Shown here piece by piece: positions 1 to 11,939 of a stretch of 64,000 nt of DNA. Position 1 is the stretch's first letter. Every line of letters begins with the position of its first letter. The stretch covers positions 1 through 64,000 of the forward strand of contig MU129056.1 in assembly GCA_014904985.1 (NCBI GenBank). The letters run 5' to 3'. The stretch comes from Hydnum rufescens UP504. Its lineage: Eukaryota; Basidiomycota; Agaricomycetes; Cantharellales; Hydnaceae. The position numbers and the translations under genes are program-made. Under the pieces are notes generated by a model. The model saw only the letters and a list, made by a program, of their open reading frames with translations. It searched no databases and was not told the DNA's origin.

Positions 1-1146
1 GAATGTTGGAACTGGGGATGGGTGAGCTCTAATGCTCATTGCTTAGTCAGCATATGGTTTCTCGGGATGTACTGAAGTTCCCTCAAGTGTTTGCTTGAGC
101 TCTGATCAAATCCTCTATCTTTCCTCTTGTTGTGCAAATATAAGTGGTTCCACACCAGTTCTTCAACATTGAACCCAAACTTAAGTGCTGGGATGAGATA
201 GAGGCTAATCAGTCACTTATCCTGCATGAAATTTCACCAAAATTAGTGTAATTATGCCCTATCTCATCACACACACATCCAATTTGGACCAAAGTTTGTA
301 TACAGCATATCCATACATTTACAAATTGTTAAAAGAAGACCTCATAGGAAATGGAGCAAAATTGGGGAAGATATGATTACTGATGCAAGGAATGGTGTGA
401 TGCAAGGAATGATGGATGACTGTATCTTTCTTATCTGTGAGGTTCTAGAAGTTATTTGTGGCAATGGGAGATGAAATCAAAGGATATTTCCGAGTTCTTG
501 GAGATTAATTTGTTTGTAGTCCAGTGGTTAAGATGTCTTTGTTGCTGGTTGATAATGGGGACAAGTGCATGGGATGGGATTTGATGCAGAAACAACAGTT
601 TGCATCTGTAATAGACATTCTTGGTATAATCCGATGAGGATTTTTAACAGCTTTCTGGGTGCAGTGGTTTTGAGCAGATTGGATGCAAACTGACAGAGAA
701 ATTTGTAAAATACTAATGGGTGTTGATTCTGATAATAATATTGTTCTATAGAGCTCAGTTTTAATCTGTTCTTTGCATGCTCAGTACTGTTGGATGAGGA
801 TTTTTTTATATCTTTCTAGGTGCAGTTATTCTGAGAGGATTGGATGTGAACTGATGGAGAAATTTGTTTTTTACTGGAAATTCCAGATTTTGATAGTAAT
901 ATTGGTCTGTAGAGTGCAATTTTGGTCCATTCAACTTGTGTTTGGTACCATTCGAAAGGTTTGAATCGTGGCTTTCCAAGAGTTATATGGGTGTACCTCT
1001 CCAATCCAAACTGGTGGAGTAATTGAACGAATTCTGTTTTCATGCATAGCTGTAATTAATTTCGTAATAGGTCACATGATCATTCCATAGGCTGGGATCA
1101 ATGGATATTTGCATTTTCTGATACTGGATGTTTTTATCTTCCACAG
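1..1146. other. Non-coding left flank
   Basis: No coding region, RNA gene or known mobile element is recognisable. Open frames are short and without family motifs. Base composition is AT-leaning and CpG-poor, like the repeat-derived parts of the window. The only structure seen is a diverged ~160-bp tandem duplication around 630-945. Confidence 0.5.
630..945. repeat. Diverged direct tandem duplication, two ~160-bp copies
   Basis: Two consecutive blocks share the same order of words: GATGAGGATTTTT, then CTTTCT(G/A)GGTGCAGT, GATTGGATG, ACTGA(C/T)(A/G)GAGAAATTTGT and finally a TAATATTG(G/T)TCT(A/G)TAGAG segment. The copies differ at many positions, so the duplication is old. No function is apparent. 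Confidence 0.6.
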
Positions 1147-1679
1147 TGTGAGTCCATGGAGTTGCCAATCCAGACTCCCCCTCCTCCACCCCCAGTCCCT
1201 GAATCCACACCACCTGTCCCAATCCCTACTCCATCAGCATCATTACAGTCCTTTGACACTTTGGACACCTTTGGAGTACCCAGGCACACACTACCTTGGA
1301 AGTATATACACTAAGGGGGATGCATATGGAAATTGGGGCATAGCCATGTGGAGGTGCACACAGGATTCATAACACAGCTGCATCAGCTTAGTGATGGTGG
1401 CTGTGGAGGCTGACTGATGGGCTGTGTCTGTGATGGAGATATGTCATCTTGATGGGCTGTGGAGGCTGTGGTGGCTGTGTGCAGGAAGTAGTACTTATAA
1501 CCCATTGCAGTTGGGGGATCACCAGTTTTGATCTCTCAGGATTCCCACTGCAATAGGTGTGAGACTTGTGTGTCCCTTGTTGTGTGGTGTATACTCAGGA
1601 TTCCCACTGCGATAGTGTGTGGTTAATTAATCTCTTTCCTCTTTCTGTTTGTGGCTTCAATGGCAGTGTTGCCCTGACA
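1147..1679 (+). mobile_element. 5'-truncated solo LTR of the window's Ty3/gypsy family
   Basis: This segment matches the 3' two-thirds of the LTRs at 20502-30919 and 41846-42638, including the doubled motif CAGGATTCCCACTG and the terminal CCTGACA. Homology begins abruptly at about 1147 inside the LTR, so the first ~270 bp are missing. No internal gag or pol sequence follows. It carries the uninterrupted site TACTTATA that holds the 9.6-kb insertion in the other copy, so it serves as an empty-site reference. Confidence 0.8.
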
Positions 1680-3065
1680 GACATGCAGTTTGATCTTGGG
1701 AAAGCCCTCAAAGCAGCACTGGGTGGTGGGCTTACCAGGGCTGTGGGTATGTTGTGCCCTTTCAGGCTGCTGAACTGGGTGCTGAGTTCAAAGGAATTTC
1801 AATCCAATCTCCAGCCATGGTCCTTCAAGTCCTTACTTTAATGCCCCTACAGACAATCATGAATTATCAGGTACAGTTCCAATTTTGGCTGGAGAGCATG
1901 CTGATATTGTACTGATGTGCAGTATCAATATGGAGGAACCTTTGTGGAGGCAGGAAAGATTCTGTATGGTGATGGTGGCTACTGGAGATACTACCAGGGA
2001 CTGGGTGCTGCCCTTATTCAAGGTCATTCTCTCTGCCAACTAAATATGGTGGCCTGTCACTTGACTGTCTGGTCCCTGTCAATAACTAGGGCCTGTCTTG
2101 AGGTTCAGGGACACTGCTGCAAATGCAGGGATACTTGCCCTTTTGCACTCTAATCCCATTCTGGATAAACTCCCAAGTGCAGATTTTGGTGAGTGCACCT
2201 GTTGATTTTCTTCTCCCCCCCACCTTCACCAATTCAGAGTCTATATTACACAAGTGGCCATCAGGAAAATCAGAATCCACTTTGAAGCCTCTGAAGACAT
2301 GAAATCAATGGTAAGTCCCTATTTCACCAACTAGGAAGAGCCATCTTCTGGTCTTCTGGAGTGTATGAAGAAAACTCTATATTCACAAACTGGTGAGTGG
2401 GAGCTGCCAGGTTTTATGTTGGGGGACTTGAAAGAAAGATATAAGCTATCTGCCATATCACAGTGAGGGGATCCAATCTTAATGCCTGGCATCCTGTACC
2501 TAAATGGTGAAAAAGATGCTGAGCTTGACTCAATTGTTTCAGTTTGTCCTCTTAGTCTACTAGTGCTTAGTTGCACACACTTGGGACTGATGATCTCTTG
2601 CTGACAATGAATAGCAAATTCACAAAAGATATCTGTGGAAGACTGGCATAATATTTTCCTGCACCTTTGCTGTGGTGCTCAATGTGTGTGCAGTTCTAAG
2701 AATCTTGCCTAGTTTCCACTTAACAGCCCAATGATGCCAAAGATTGCTGCTGGCAACAGCTTCACCATGACTCTGTTCACAATAGGTAAAGACCTGCATA
2801 TCATGGAAGGTAATCTCCAATGAGTTGTGTTATCATATATACACTCTTACATTGGTGTGTTTTTTGTCTCCCTTATCATATGGTTTTTTGCCACTGCTAA
2901 AAGACAAGATTGTGCAAATTTAGAGTGGTGTACAGATATCATCAATGGACATCAAGCTTGCTGGTGCAAAGATATGGCCTTGCAGAACTCTATGGGGACC
3001 AGGCATGCTTTCAACTGGGATAATGATTTATGAGCAAGGGTTCCTCATTCATGAGAATAAGGCCA
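1680..3065. other. Non-coding spacer between LTR fragment and NLR gene 3' end
   Basis: Nothing recognisable. Frames in all six directions are short and lack motif content. The last few hundred bases are downstream of the stop codon of the minus-strand NACHT-WD40 gene and may hold its 3' UTR. No clear polyadenylation signal stands out. Confidence 0.4.
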
Positions 3066-6000
3066 TCATTTTTTGTGAGAGGGGGCACCATACATAGAAG
3101 GGGAATCATTGTTCATGAGTAGGGTATCATGGTTTGGGAGAGTTGCAACAGTAGGTATCAGCCAGGTATTAACTGGGTCTTCAATGAAGTGCTGAGGAAA
3201 CAGATGATGTGGAACATGAATGATCACATGACCATCATCACATCCAACTGCAAGCAAATAGTATGTGGGTTGGCTTGAAGCAACAATTTTGGTGTTAAGG
3301 AAGTGATGTGGTGGGATGTAACATATTTTTCTAGCATAGTGTTCTTCTTGCTGTATCCCTTGTATCCACCGGCCTTGAAGAGACCAAATGGGTGGAGTCA
3401 TGCCCACAAAGTGTGCAGGGGTTGCTAGGGATGATCTGGAGGCTGGATGATAGGGGGGTTGGGAAGTCAAATCCCAAATGATGGTCTTCATCTTTGAGTT
3501 TGAAACCAAAGTATGGGCATCAGGGGAAAATTGGAGGTTGTGCACTATGCCAGAATGGCCTTCCAGTTTTGCAATGGATGCACCAGAAATGGGATCTGAC
3601 AATTGTATATGATCCCAGGAGCCTGATGCCAGGTACAATCCATCAGGTGAAAATGCAATGGTAGAAACCGTGCCATAATGGCCTTCCAGTTGTGCAATGG
3701 ATGCACCAAATGTGGGATCCCACAACCGTACTGTATGATCATAAGAGCCTGATGCCAGGCGCAATCCATCAGGTGAAAATGCAACAGTCTTAACCTTGCT
3801 AGAATGGCCTTCCAGTTTTGCAATGGATATCCCAGATCTGGGATCCCACAATTGTACAGTATGATCAGCAGAGGCTGATGCCAGGCACAGTCCATCAGGT
3901 GAAAATGCCAGACTTGTAACACGATCAGAATGACCTTCCAGTTTTGCCATGGATGTGCCAGACATGGGATCCCACAATTGTACAGTATGATCATCAGAGC
4001 CTGATGCCAGGCACCATCCATTGGGTGAAAATGCAAGAGTCCTAACTGTACGAGAATGGCCCTCCAGTGTTGCAATGGATGCACCAGATATGGGATTCCA
4101 CAAGCATACAATAGCACTTGTACCACTTGATGCCAGGTACAATCCATCAGGTGAAAATGCAATGCATTTCACACTGCCACCATGGTCTTGAGGTTCTGTG
4201 AGGGATGTGCTGGATACAGGATTCCACAATCGTACAGAACCATCATTAGACCCTGATGCCAAGTGCACCCCATCAGGTGAAAATGCAATGATGTGAACTA
4301 CATCAGAATGGCTTTCCAGTGTTGCAATGGATGCACCAGATATGGGATCCCACAATTGCACAGTATAGTCACTGGAGCCAGATGCCAGGCACAATCCATC
4401 AGGTGAGAATGCAATGGTGTTAACCTCACCAAAATGGCCTTCCAGCTTTGCAATGGATACACCAGAAATGGGATCCCACAATTGTACAGTATAATCTTCA
4501 GAGCCTGATGCCAGGCACAATCCATCAGGGGAAAATGCAACTGTGGTAACCACATCAGAATGGCCTTCCAGCTTTGCAATGGATGCACCAGATATGGGAT
4601 CCCACAACTGTACAGTATGATCACAAGAGCCTGATGCCAACCATCCATTGGGTGAAAATGCAATGGCATTAACCACATCAGAATGGCCCTTCAGACTTCT
4701 GAGGGATGCAGTGGATATGGGATCCCATAATTGCACAGTATGATCATCAGAGCCTGATGCTAAGTACAGTCCATCTGGTGAAAATGCAACCATCCTAACT
4801 GGACCAGAATGGCCATCCAGTTTTGCAATGGACACACCAGATGTGGGATTCCACAATTGCACAGTGTGATCCAGGGAGCCTGATGCCAGGCACAATCCAT
4901 CAGGGGAAAATGCAATGGATCTAACACAGTTAGAATGGCCCTCCAGTGTTGCAATGGATGCATGAGATACAGGATCCCACAATTGCACAGTATGGTCACT
5001 GGAGCCAGATGCCAGGTGCAATCCATCAGGTGAGAATGCAATGGTGTTAACCTCATCAGAATGGCCAACCAGCAGTGCAATGGATACCCCAGATATGGGA
5101 TCCCACAATTGCACAGTGGTATCATCAGAGCCTGATGCCAGGAGCAATCCATTTGGTGAAAAGGCAATGGTTGTCACCCAACCAGAATGGCCACATAAAG
5201 TACTCAAGTTCTGTGGCCATTCAGACTCAACACCTTTGAGAACCTTAACAGAATCCTTTCCATCTCCACAATATGTTTTATACAGTGCAGTGTTGTGTGG
5301 TGTGAAAGGCAATGCAGAGTGATACACATGTAGTGCACTTGCTCTTATCACTTCCCCATGCGCAAGAATGAATCGACGGGAGTCCGACAGGATTGTTACA
5401 ACAATCACCTTGCTTTTCGAAATATTCTATGATCACAATCACTCCCAACTCAGTCACTGCACCGGAGATCGATAATGTATACACATACCGCCCAGTGGTG
5501 CGCCTCTTCGATCAAGCTTACAGCATTCGAGACACTCCCAAGCAAACTCATTGCTTCGAACCACCATAAAATTGACCGCATCAAGAACGCCTCCAGTGCC
5601 TCCATTATTCTCGCTTCCCCAACCTCCACGCGCGATAGATGCGATGTCCAATACTGGCATGCATACTGAACCTCCGGTGACAGTGCCTCTCTCACTTTCT
5701 CCTCAAAACCTTCCACATCCCTGTTCAGCAGCGACGGATCCGAGATCCCAGCAACATCCTGCTTTAGATGTTTCGCCATGAGTTCGAAGCATCGAATAGC
5801 ATGACGTAGTTCCTGCTCTGGCACGGCAACGATCACGAACTCTGGCATGGAGCATCGCGAAGCATCGGTAATAAACTCGAGAAAGGAAGGGTGGTAGATA
5901 CGAGGGGCCTCGTGAGTATTAGAAGGGGGGACGATGACTGAGTGAAGATGACGTAAACTAGTCTCCACGACGCGTGTTTCGTACTGAACAAACTCAGCCA

Positions 6001-7269
6001 ACGAACGTAGCGGGAGGGGTTCGCGCAGCAGCACGATGCTTCCCACGACAATTTGAAACCGCCTCAGAATCTCGCCATGGTTCGATGAAGAAAGCGAGTT
6101 ACGAAGCACCTCCATGTAGAGCTTGTCTAGCTGCGCATACGGTGTCGCTCCGGCTTCTCGGAGGGACTGCGTATTAAGTATAAGCGCTAGATGCATTTGA
6201 GGATCTTGCACACGATCGTCCCCGATGAAGCGGATCGCCGTTGCGGCGTAGATGAATAACTTCCCGGACTTCTTTACCAGGAAGTTCTTCTCCGCCTCCG
6301 TCACCCAATCAGTAGGCATCGCAAGATCAAGTTTCCTTGGAATTTTGGCCAATTCACTGGAGATGTAAAGGTAGATGTCTTGCTCAACGACCGATGCCTC
6401 GATATCGTGAAGAACCGTCTTCGCCAGGTTTGGAACTTTGTTGAATATGGAGGATATGTGAGGTTGTGGACGGCTTGTGATTAAGATCCGTAGGAACGGT
6501 ATTCGGGCGACGTGTGCGAACATAAATTGCAAAATTTCAGCCGCACCCTTTTCCTCGCACTCGTCGAGGGCATCAAGGATGAAAATTATTGGGCTCCGAT
6601 GGGGATTGATAGTGAGTAGGGGGGTCAGGATTAATCCCTGAAGCTGAGACAACAGCCCCCTTTCCCCGACTCTCGGATCTTGTTTTAGGGCATCCACGAT
6701 GAGATGACTCCATGAATGTATTGTCCGACTGGGCGAGTTGGAAAGCGAGGGTCGGTAGTACGAGGCCCGGATCCCGTAAAGGTTTGTCGCTCCGAGAAAA
6801 GAAGAAAGTGGCGCCTAGCATGCCTTTCTCTTGCGCTTGGTCTGCGACGGTTTTCGCGATAGTGGATTTCCCAATCCCAGCGAGTCCGTTAAGCCAGTAT
6901 ACAGGCGGCCTTTCGCCGTTCGGGCTCTCCAACCATGTCAGAATTTCCTCCAATACAGCAACACGGGTGCCCTCGAGACATGGCGATGGAGCGTCCTCGC
7001 GAACAGAGTCGTGGCCCGCATATAGAGCATGAGGAAGAGCCATTAAAAGGGCACTCCTGTCTGGAAGAGCATTGATTATAGACAAGGACTCCAAGGGAGG
7101 GATGGATTGACTATTACCGTCGTGGAAATGGACATCTCCTGCACGACCGCCAGTACCGCCACCTATCCCATGACCCCCAGACCCAGTAGCTAAGGAAAAG
7201 GACAGGTGAGGATGAGGATCGGGAGGAGAGATTGAAAAGCAACTCACTGATAGAGATATGGTGCTGCAT
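3066..7269 (-). CDS. NACHT-WD40 NLR-like protein, 3 exons, one apparent frameshift
   Basis: A fungal NLR-like STAND NTPase, the class of intracellular nucleotide-switch proteins tied to non-self recognition and regulated cell death; its ligand cannot be told from sequence. Proposed start ATG at 7269. Intron 1 is 7247-7190 (GTGAGT...TTAG, 58 nt). Intron 2 is 5488-5427 (GTATGT...CATAG, 62 nt). The stop is at 3066-3068. The product is about 1360 residues: Gly-rich N-terminus (about 9-26), NACHT with Walker A GLAGIGKST (about 109-117) and Walker B ILDALDE (about 211-217), a helical linker, then 14 WD40 repeats (about 651-1240), enough for two seven-bladed propellers. Near 6700 the frame changes by one base. 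Removing one base between the ESS and VDALKQD codons restores continuity, so it is either a sequencing error or a disabling indel. An upstream exon with an effector domain could exist, because the first exon is only 22 nt. Family assignment is firm; the exact N-terminus is not. Confidence 0.85.
3435..5200 (-). repeat. 14 tandem WD40-coding repeats, ~126 bp each
   Basis: Each unit encodes about 42 residues of the pattern LEGHS..V..IAFSPDG, LASGS.DHTVQLWDP and ISGASIA. Units 2-13 are highly similar in DNA as well as protein, as in fungal NLRs whose repeats are homogenised and diversify at a few surface positions. The residues after GHS and the two before IAFSP vary most. Two units are one residue short (one has NGWLASG, another DHIQLSDP). 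Unit 9 (PQDHGG) and unit 14 are divergent. The block is nearly free of CpG, unlike the NACHT half. Long open frames overlapping it on either strand are shadows of this periodicity. Confidence 0.9.
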
Positions 7270-7943
7270 CGCAATCAACAAGGGTGGGCCCCCCTTGGGA
7301 AGGTCGGCTGGGACGATTCACTCGTGAATTGCAAGGTTGGAGATACGGGGCAGCGTTCAATCGATATATCACACTATGATGGGGGGCAAGGGATGGGCTC
7401 TAAGATGTGTATGCCCTAGATGCGCAAATCTCGGCCCCAGCCCGGCACATCCCGCTGTCGCCGTTCCTATGCCTTCACACTGAGCGCGTCAGTTACATGC
7501 TCTGTGACGACAATTCACTAAGTTATCCCATAATGCAATGTGACATCCGTGGGTCAGAATATTCATAGCTATGATTCTCTCGACGCACCCCCTGCTGAGC
7601 ACCAAAGAGACGATCTTGCCACACTCATCTGCCAATTCATTGCCCATGAAATCTTTCAGAGGTCGGCAAATCCGAGGTCTCTTCAATAAATTTGAGGTCA
7701 TATTATAACAGTCTGACCTATCCTTTCGCGTTCCATTCGCCGACCACACGAGTTATTTTCGGCAGAAGGTAATGGAGGCAACCTCTAGGACGATTCCCTA
7801 TGAACGGGAGCGTGGGACAAGGAATCAACACATTTCAGAGACCCCTTAGTGGATCTCTTTTCGGGGGGCGTTCATCGTCTCTACGGACTCTTCAGGAACT
7901 AATGCCATTGTGAAAAGTGATGGCTGGTGGATATCATCCGCTT
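7270..7943. other. Upstream region of the NLR gene
   Basis: About 670 bp between the proposed NLR start and the left edge of the tandem duplication. It is CpG-normal. It should hold the promoter and 5' UTR of the minus-strand NLR, and possibly further 5' exons, but no TATA box or convincing upstream exon is visible. An 86-codon open frame at 7489-7749 has no recognisable features. Confidence 0.4.
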
Positions 7944-8640
7944 TGCCTCCCATACGACTCCTGTCATCAGGATGGGTATCAAATGGAAGTAGGTGTCTCC
8001 TCACCCCATCTATACGCGAGGGCGATAACAGTTGTCGCCGACGTATCGGGGATACGACATTAGGCTATGCCGTACATTGCAAATATATATATGCGGGTTG
8101 GGAGTCGGGGGACACAGGATCATCTAAATTGGAGCTCTTTGTGTTGCCCGCACATGGGTGGAGCGTGATTATCTTACACGACCCCACTGGATCGGTTTGG
8201 GACCTGATCCTGAGGCCGTGGAAGGTGCATGGGGCGTCATGGCAAGGTGGCCTCAGGGCAGTCAATTTGTAATGTGGGGTGGGGCTTGCATTGCCTTGCT
8301 TACAGTAATATTCTAACACTTTACAACGGACGTACTAGCTTCGTGTTTTCCGCCAAGTAACTCCGCACCGGGTCAGAACCGCCGATGGCGCGTTCGGAGC
8401 TTCAGAATAGATTGCACACCCATAGAGGCGTCGCTTCATGGTCGTGCCCGGAGGATGTCGTTTCGAGCTGAGTTCCATGTTGTAAATCAGGGCGGCTCTA
8501 GCCTGACATTACGGACAGAACAGGCCAAGTGACAGCGGTAATGAGAAGGAGTTAGCGTTACTTTGCATAAATACAAAAATAGCGGGTACTGGAATATCCG
8601 CTGGTCGGGAGCAGAACACAGCCTCTACGTACCCGTCTGT

Positions 8641-8649
8641 TATAAAGGG
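8641..8649 (+). promoter_or_regulatory. TATA-box-like element with C/T-rich leader (unit A)
   Basis: TATAAAGGG lies about 95 bp upstream of the ATG at 8736 and is followed by a CT-rich stretch (TTTCTTTCTTTCTTC) directly before that ATG, as is common in fungal promoters. The frame from that ATG closes after 50 codons. The promoter may therefore serve the spliced reading at 8888-9253 through an intron that I could not place. Confidence 0.4.
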
Positions 8650-8887
8650 ATGTAAACATCCTTGCCTAACCGCCAAACCCCACAAGCCTCAACATCCTAA
8701 CAGCACACACCGAACAATCGTTTCTTTCTTTCTTCATGGCTGCACTCGCACTCTCTGTTCCTCTCGCCCGCATCACCTCGGCAAAGACAACAATGACAAT
8801 CAAAGGACAACGGCGCTCCACTGCTTCTAAACACCGACGAGGTGTGCCAGTTCGCTGTTGCGGACAGCCATCCACCCGCAGAAGCTA

Positions 8888-9253
8888 ATGCACATCCATA
8901 CAGCGTCAGACGTTTCTCTGTCTCCCAGCCGTCCTATATTCTCACAGCCGGAACATACAACACAGCCACGAATACCCTCGCCGACGCGTACTCCGACTTT
9001 ATCACCCGATGTCCTCGCGTCTGTTCTGGTGCCCACCCCGGCACTGATAGACGCCCCTGACGATCGTCCTCGATCCGAGGTACCTTCGGGGGGGAGCCAG
9101 CCACAACGCTGGGATCTGCTATCGTGGAGGCTATTGCCCGAGAAGCTGCTGCATTTCGATCCGTCCAAAGACCCTAGGTATGTGTGCCCTGTCTGGGACG
9201 TCTGTGTTCACTGACCAAATCGCAACAATCCATGCAGGCTGTTGACACTTTGA
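8888..9253 (+). CDS. Hypothetical small protein, two exons (unit A)
   Basis: Not a recognised family. The reading starts at ATG 8888 and runs through a Pro/Thr/Ser-rich segment (about residues 12-70), then a helical stretch with LLPEKLLHFDPSKDPR. An intron with good fungal signals follows (GTATGT at 9178, CTGAC branch, CATGCAG ending at 9237), and the second exon closes after five more codons at TGA 9251-9253. The product is about 100 residues with no signal peptide or membrane span. The true start may lie upstream (ATG 8736) with a further intron. The opposite strand also has an open frame. Retention of the splice sites in the second copy supports a real exon edge. Confidence 0.3.
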
Positions 9254-9431
9254 AGCAGGTGTCGAAGATCGATGATTCTGACTTGTTTCTGTTACTGTAC
9301 CCTTGCGTTATACCACACCCACACACGTCCGTCCTGTATTCAGTACTTGCTCTGTGAATAATAGTAATCCCATTGTTTGCCAAGCGTTTTCTCAAACTGG
9401 GGGGCCTCGGTAAATTCCGAGTACGCGTCGT

Positions 9432-10485
9432 CAACCTTATAGTGGGGTGTTTGTCGATCCTTCCGCAACCGGATGCAAATACTGTTGCTACGATGCGACT
9501 CAACGCCAAGACCCTTAGTGGCCCAAAACCTCGAAAAAATCAAATTGCGAATTTGGTCCTAGACAGTTGGTCAAATTTTCATTAGACTGTTCCTTTTAAG
9601 CGGATCATGGTGGTGTACTTATCGTTAGTCCCAACTTTACCAGGACCTAGTGATGCCGCGACTCGATTTTCGGCGACTTCCAGCGACGTTCAAGTGACTT
9701 CATACAACTTCCAAGTCACAGTCGAGTCGCAAGTTGTGACTGCTGGCACTTTCCATATGTGCATATAATATTCATTGCTCATCATCAAATAGACTGGCCT
9801 TTTCCACCAAATCAATGCAATTGACATCCCCACCGCAAAATATTGTTCAGTTTTGATTGATGAGAAGCCTGCTCCATCTGTATTTATGCGAGGTCTGTTG
9901 TCCAGCCATCCGTGAAGTTCAGGCAATTCTTTTTCAACATAACCTTTAAGGCCTCCACAATTTTGGGTTTGAGACGACTGTGCGGCTTTGTTATTGTCTC
10001 GGAGCTTGAAGAAAAAAATGAAAGTGTGAGGATCTTGGTTTAGAAATTTGGGACTGGTGTGGGATCGAGACAATGACTATTATGAACAGTCTCCTTTGTC
10101 CAGATGATTTACAAATTACTGTACAATGTCTACAGAGCCGGCTTGTTTTGACTTCTATCTTGTATGTACGGAAGTTGTACTTCTTTCTCTTTCAAGGCTC
10201 TGGCAACGTGTTTATCAATCTATATTACAGGCAGTTTCAGCAGTGCACATAGAATTCTAACATGCAGTAAGAGTAATGTACAGTTAATAACAATATAAAT
10301 GCCATAGAATTGATTTGGCCGGATGCTCGCGCGGACCAAATGTATGCGGCTGTAAAGGAGAGGCAATGCAGAGTGTGACAACGACGACAACGACTCATCG
10401 CAACTACCGCTCCTTAGAAACAGGGCATCACGTGCTGTTCGGATACATCCGGTTGCGGAAGGATCGACATACGACCCCTTATAGT
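9432..10485. repeat. ~1.05-kb segment bounded by a 24-bp inverted repeat (unit A)
   Basis: The core TGTCGATCCTTCCGCAACC at about 9452 recurs inverted at about 10446-10469, with partial extension on both sides (CTTATAG-type words). The spacing and symmetry suggest terminal or subterminal repeats of a small transposon or a decayed MITE. No clear target duplication was found. The interior holds a 127-codon minus-strand frame (9690-10073) that persists in the second copy. It contains the string NTDGAGFSSIKTEQYFAVGM but matches no family I know. Confidence 0.45.
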
Positions 10486-10845
10486 CTACTGATGGCAACA
10501 AAGCGGGCTTTGACTTTCCAACACATCTGGTGACGCACATATAGCGAGTCGCTTTATACTGGCGCCAAGTTCATCATTTGTGCTGCATTCGATCTCGCAG
10601 GAACTCATTTTTCCAGAGTAAGGACGTGCCATTCCTAAAGGTCACGAGCACGTGAACCACCATCTTCGGCTGCCTGTTCAAGATGGTATTGTTGCTGGGC
10701 ACTGATACGTGAGCCACAGAAGGGCCCATCGCTGCGAACAAGAACTGCGAAAAAGGCTAGTCTGACATCCTACCCCATTGAACTTTGACAATAGTCATCA
10801 TTTCTCCTCTTTCCGTGAATTCGGTCATTCAGATCTACTGTATCG

Positions 10846-11737
10846 CTAAAAATATTCGATGTCGCTGGCGGTACGGCTGCCGATACGGAATTCACAACAG
10901 CAGTTATTTCCTCCAATATCGAACTGCGGTGCTTGGAACTCTAGGCGCAAGTCACGCGTCGTAATGACCATGACGACGCTGAGGCAATATATCTCGGGTT
11001 CGTCACCTTCCGTAATATAACTGTACACTTGTTTGTTGTGCGGCACTCAGGACGTGCTGACTGGTTGTTTAGTGCCGTTGCTTCTTTTTCAGATATCAGG
11101 GCGCCAGTGGTGCCGCTCTAGTCCTCGGCGGGGTGGAATCGACGGGCGTACATCTCTTCATTATAACACCTCACGGGAGCAGGATAAATTGTTATGTGTC
11201 ACAATAGGTTCTGGAAGTCTTGCTGCCATCGCCGTATTCGAAAGTCTCTGGCAGAGAGACCTCGAGGTGAGTTCAGTTAGTCTCCTATGTGCGCACCTGC
11301 GCATAGAGCACCTTAAGTATATACTAATCGGTGGTTGTCTAGGTGGAAAGCCGATAAATCTCGTGATTGCGGCATTCTCGCCGGTGGCTTCAGCGATCTC
11401 GGCTTCTGGCTCGAACGTAGACCTGTGCGCTATCACCACAGAGGGTACAACAATGCTACGAAATTATGTGACCCCAACGAGCGGGTGCCAGAGGGAGCGA
11501 TACAGGCTCAGGCTGGGGACGACGGCCTAGACCATGGAAAGTGTGTGCAAGTTCATCTGGTAAGGTTTGAGTGATGTAGCCTCCCACATTTTCCACTGCA
11601 ATACACTTGCGCAAAGCATCTCGCCCGGCCGCGCGTAGGATGTGCCTCGCGAGTATTTCACAACGCAACTGCTGCATTGTGTGCTGAATGTCTCCCTGCA
11701 ATCTCAACACTGGCTCGCTTATGAAGGTTCCAGCCAT
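10846..11737 (-). pseudogene. Possible minus-strand gene, indel-broken (unit A)
   Basis: Three minus-strand pieces look protein-coding: an ATG at 11737 opening a helical segment (MAGTFISEPVLRLQGDI, then an Arg/Ala-rich helix), a second around 11439-11161 (FEPEAEIAEATGENAAITRF), and a third around 11046-10846 (GDEPEIYCLSVVM). They sit in different frames, split by possible introns and single-base indels that are not the same in unit B. The region is CpG-normal, like the NLR exons. No family is recognised. Plus-strand readings with GTGAGT/CTAG signals also exist, so the strand is uncertain. Confidence 0.3.
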
Positions 11738-11939
11738 GGCTGGGGGTCGTGGGGGTGTGCTCTCCCTTCGTGGGCTCTACCCAGTGTATTCTGGCCAGGT
11801 ATGATAGACTTAATGTCTGAAGGATCTTGTAAGCCGGACTGATCATGACTTTTAAATGTCAGAGAACTTGATGCGCTGATTTCTGGGGCAGGTACGTGTG
11901 ACCTGTGTGCACATATTCTGATGATTTTCATCTAGTGTG

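Noticed and set aside
3545..5167. Additional minus-strand frames of 126-205 codons overlapping the WD40 region
   Set aside because: They repeat with the same 126-bp period (HLMDCAWHQ-type words) and are a shifted frame of the WD40 repeats.
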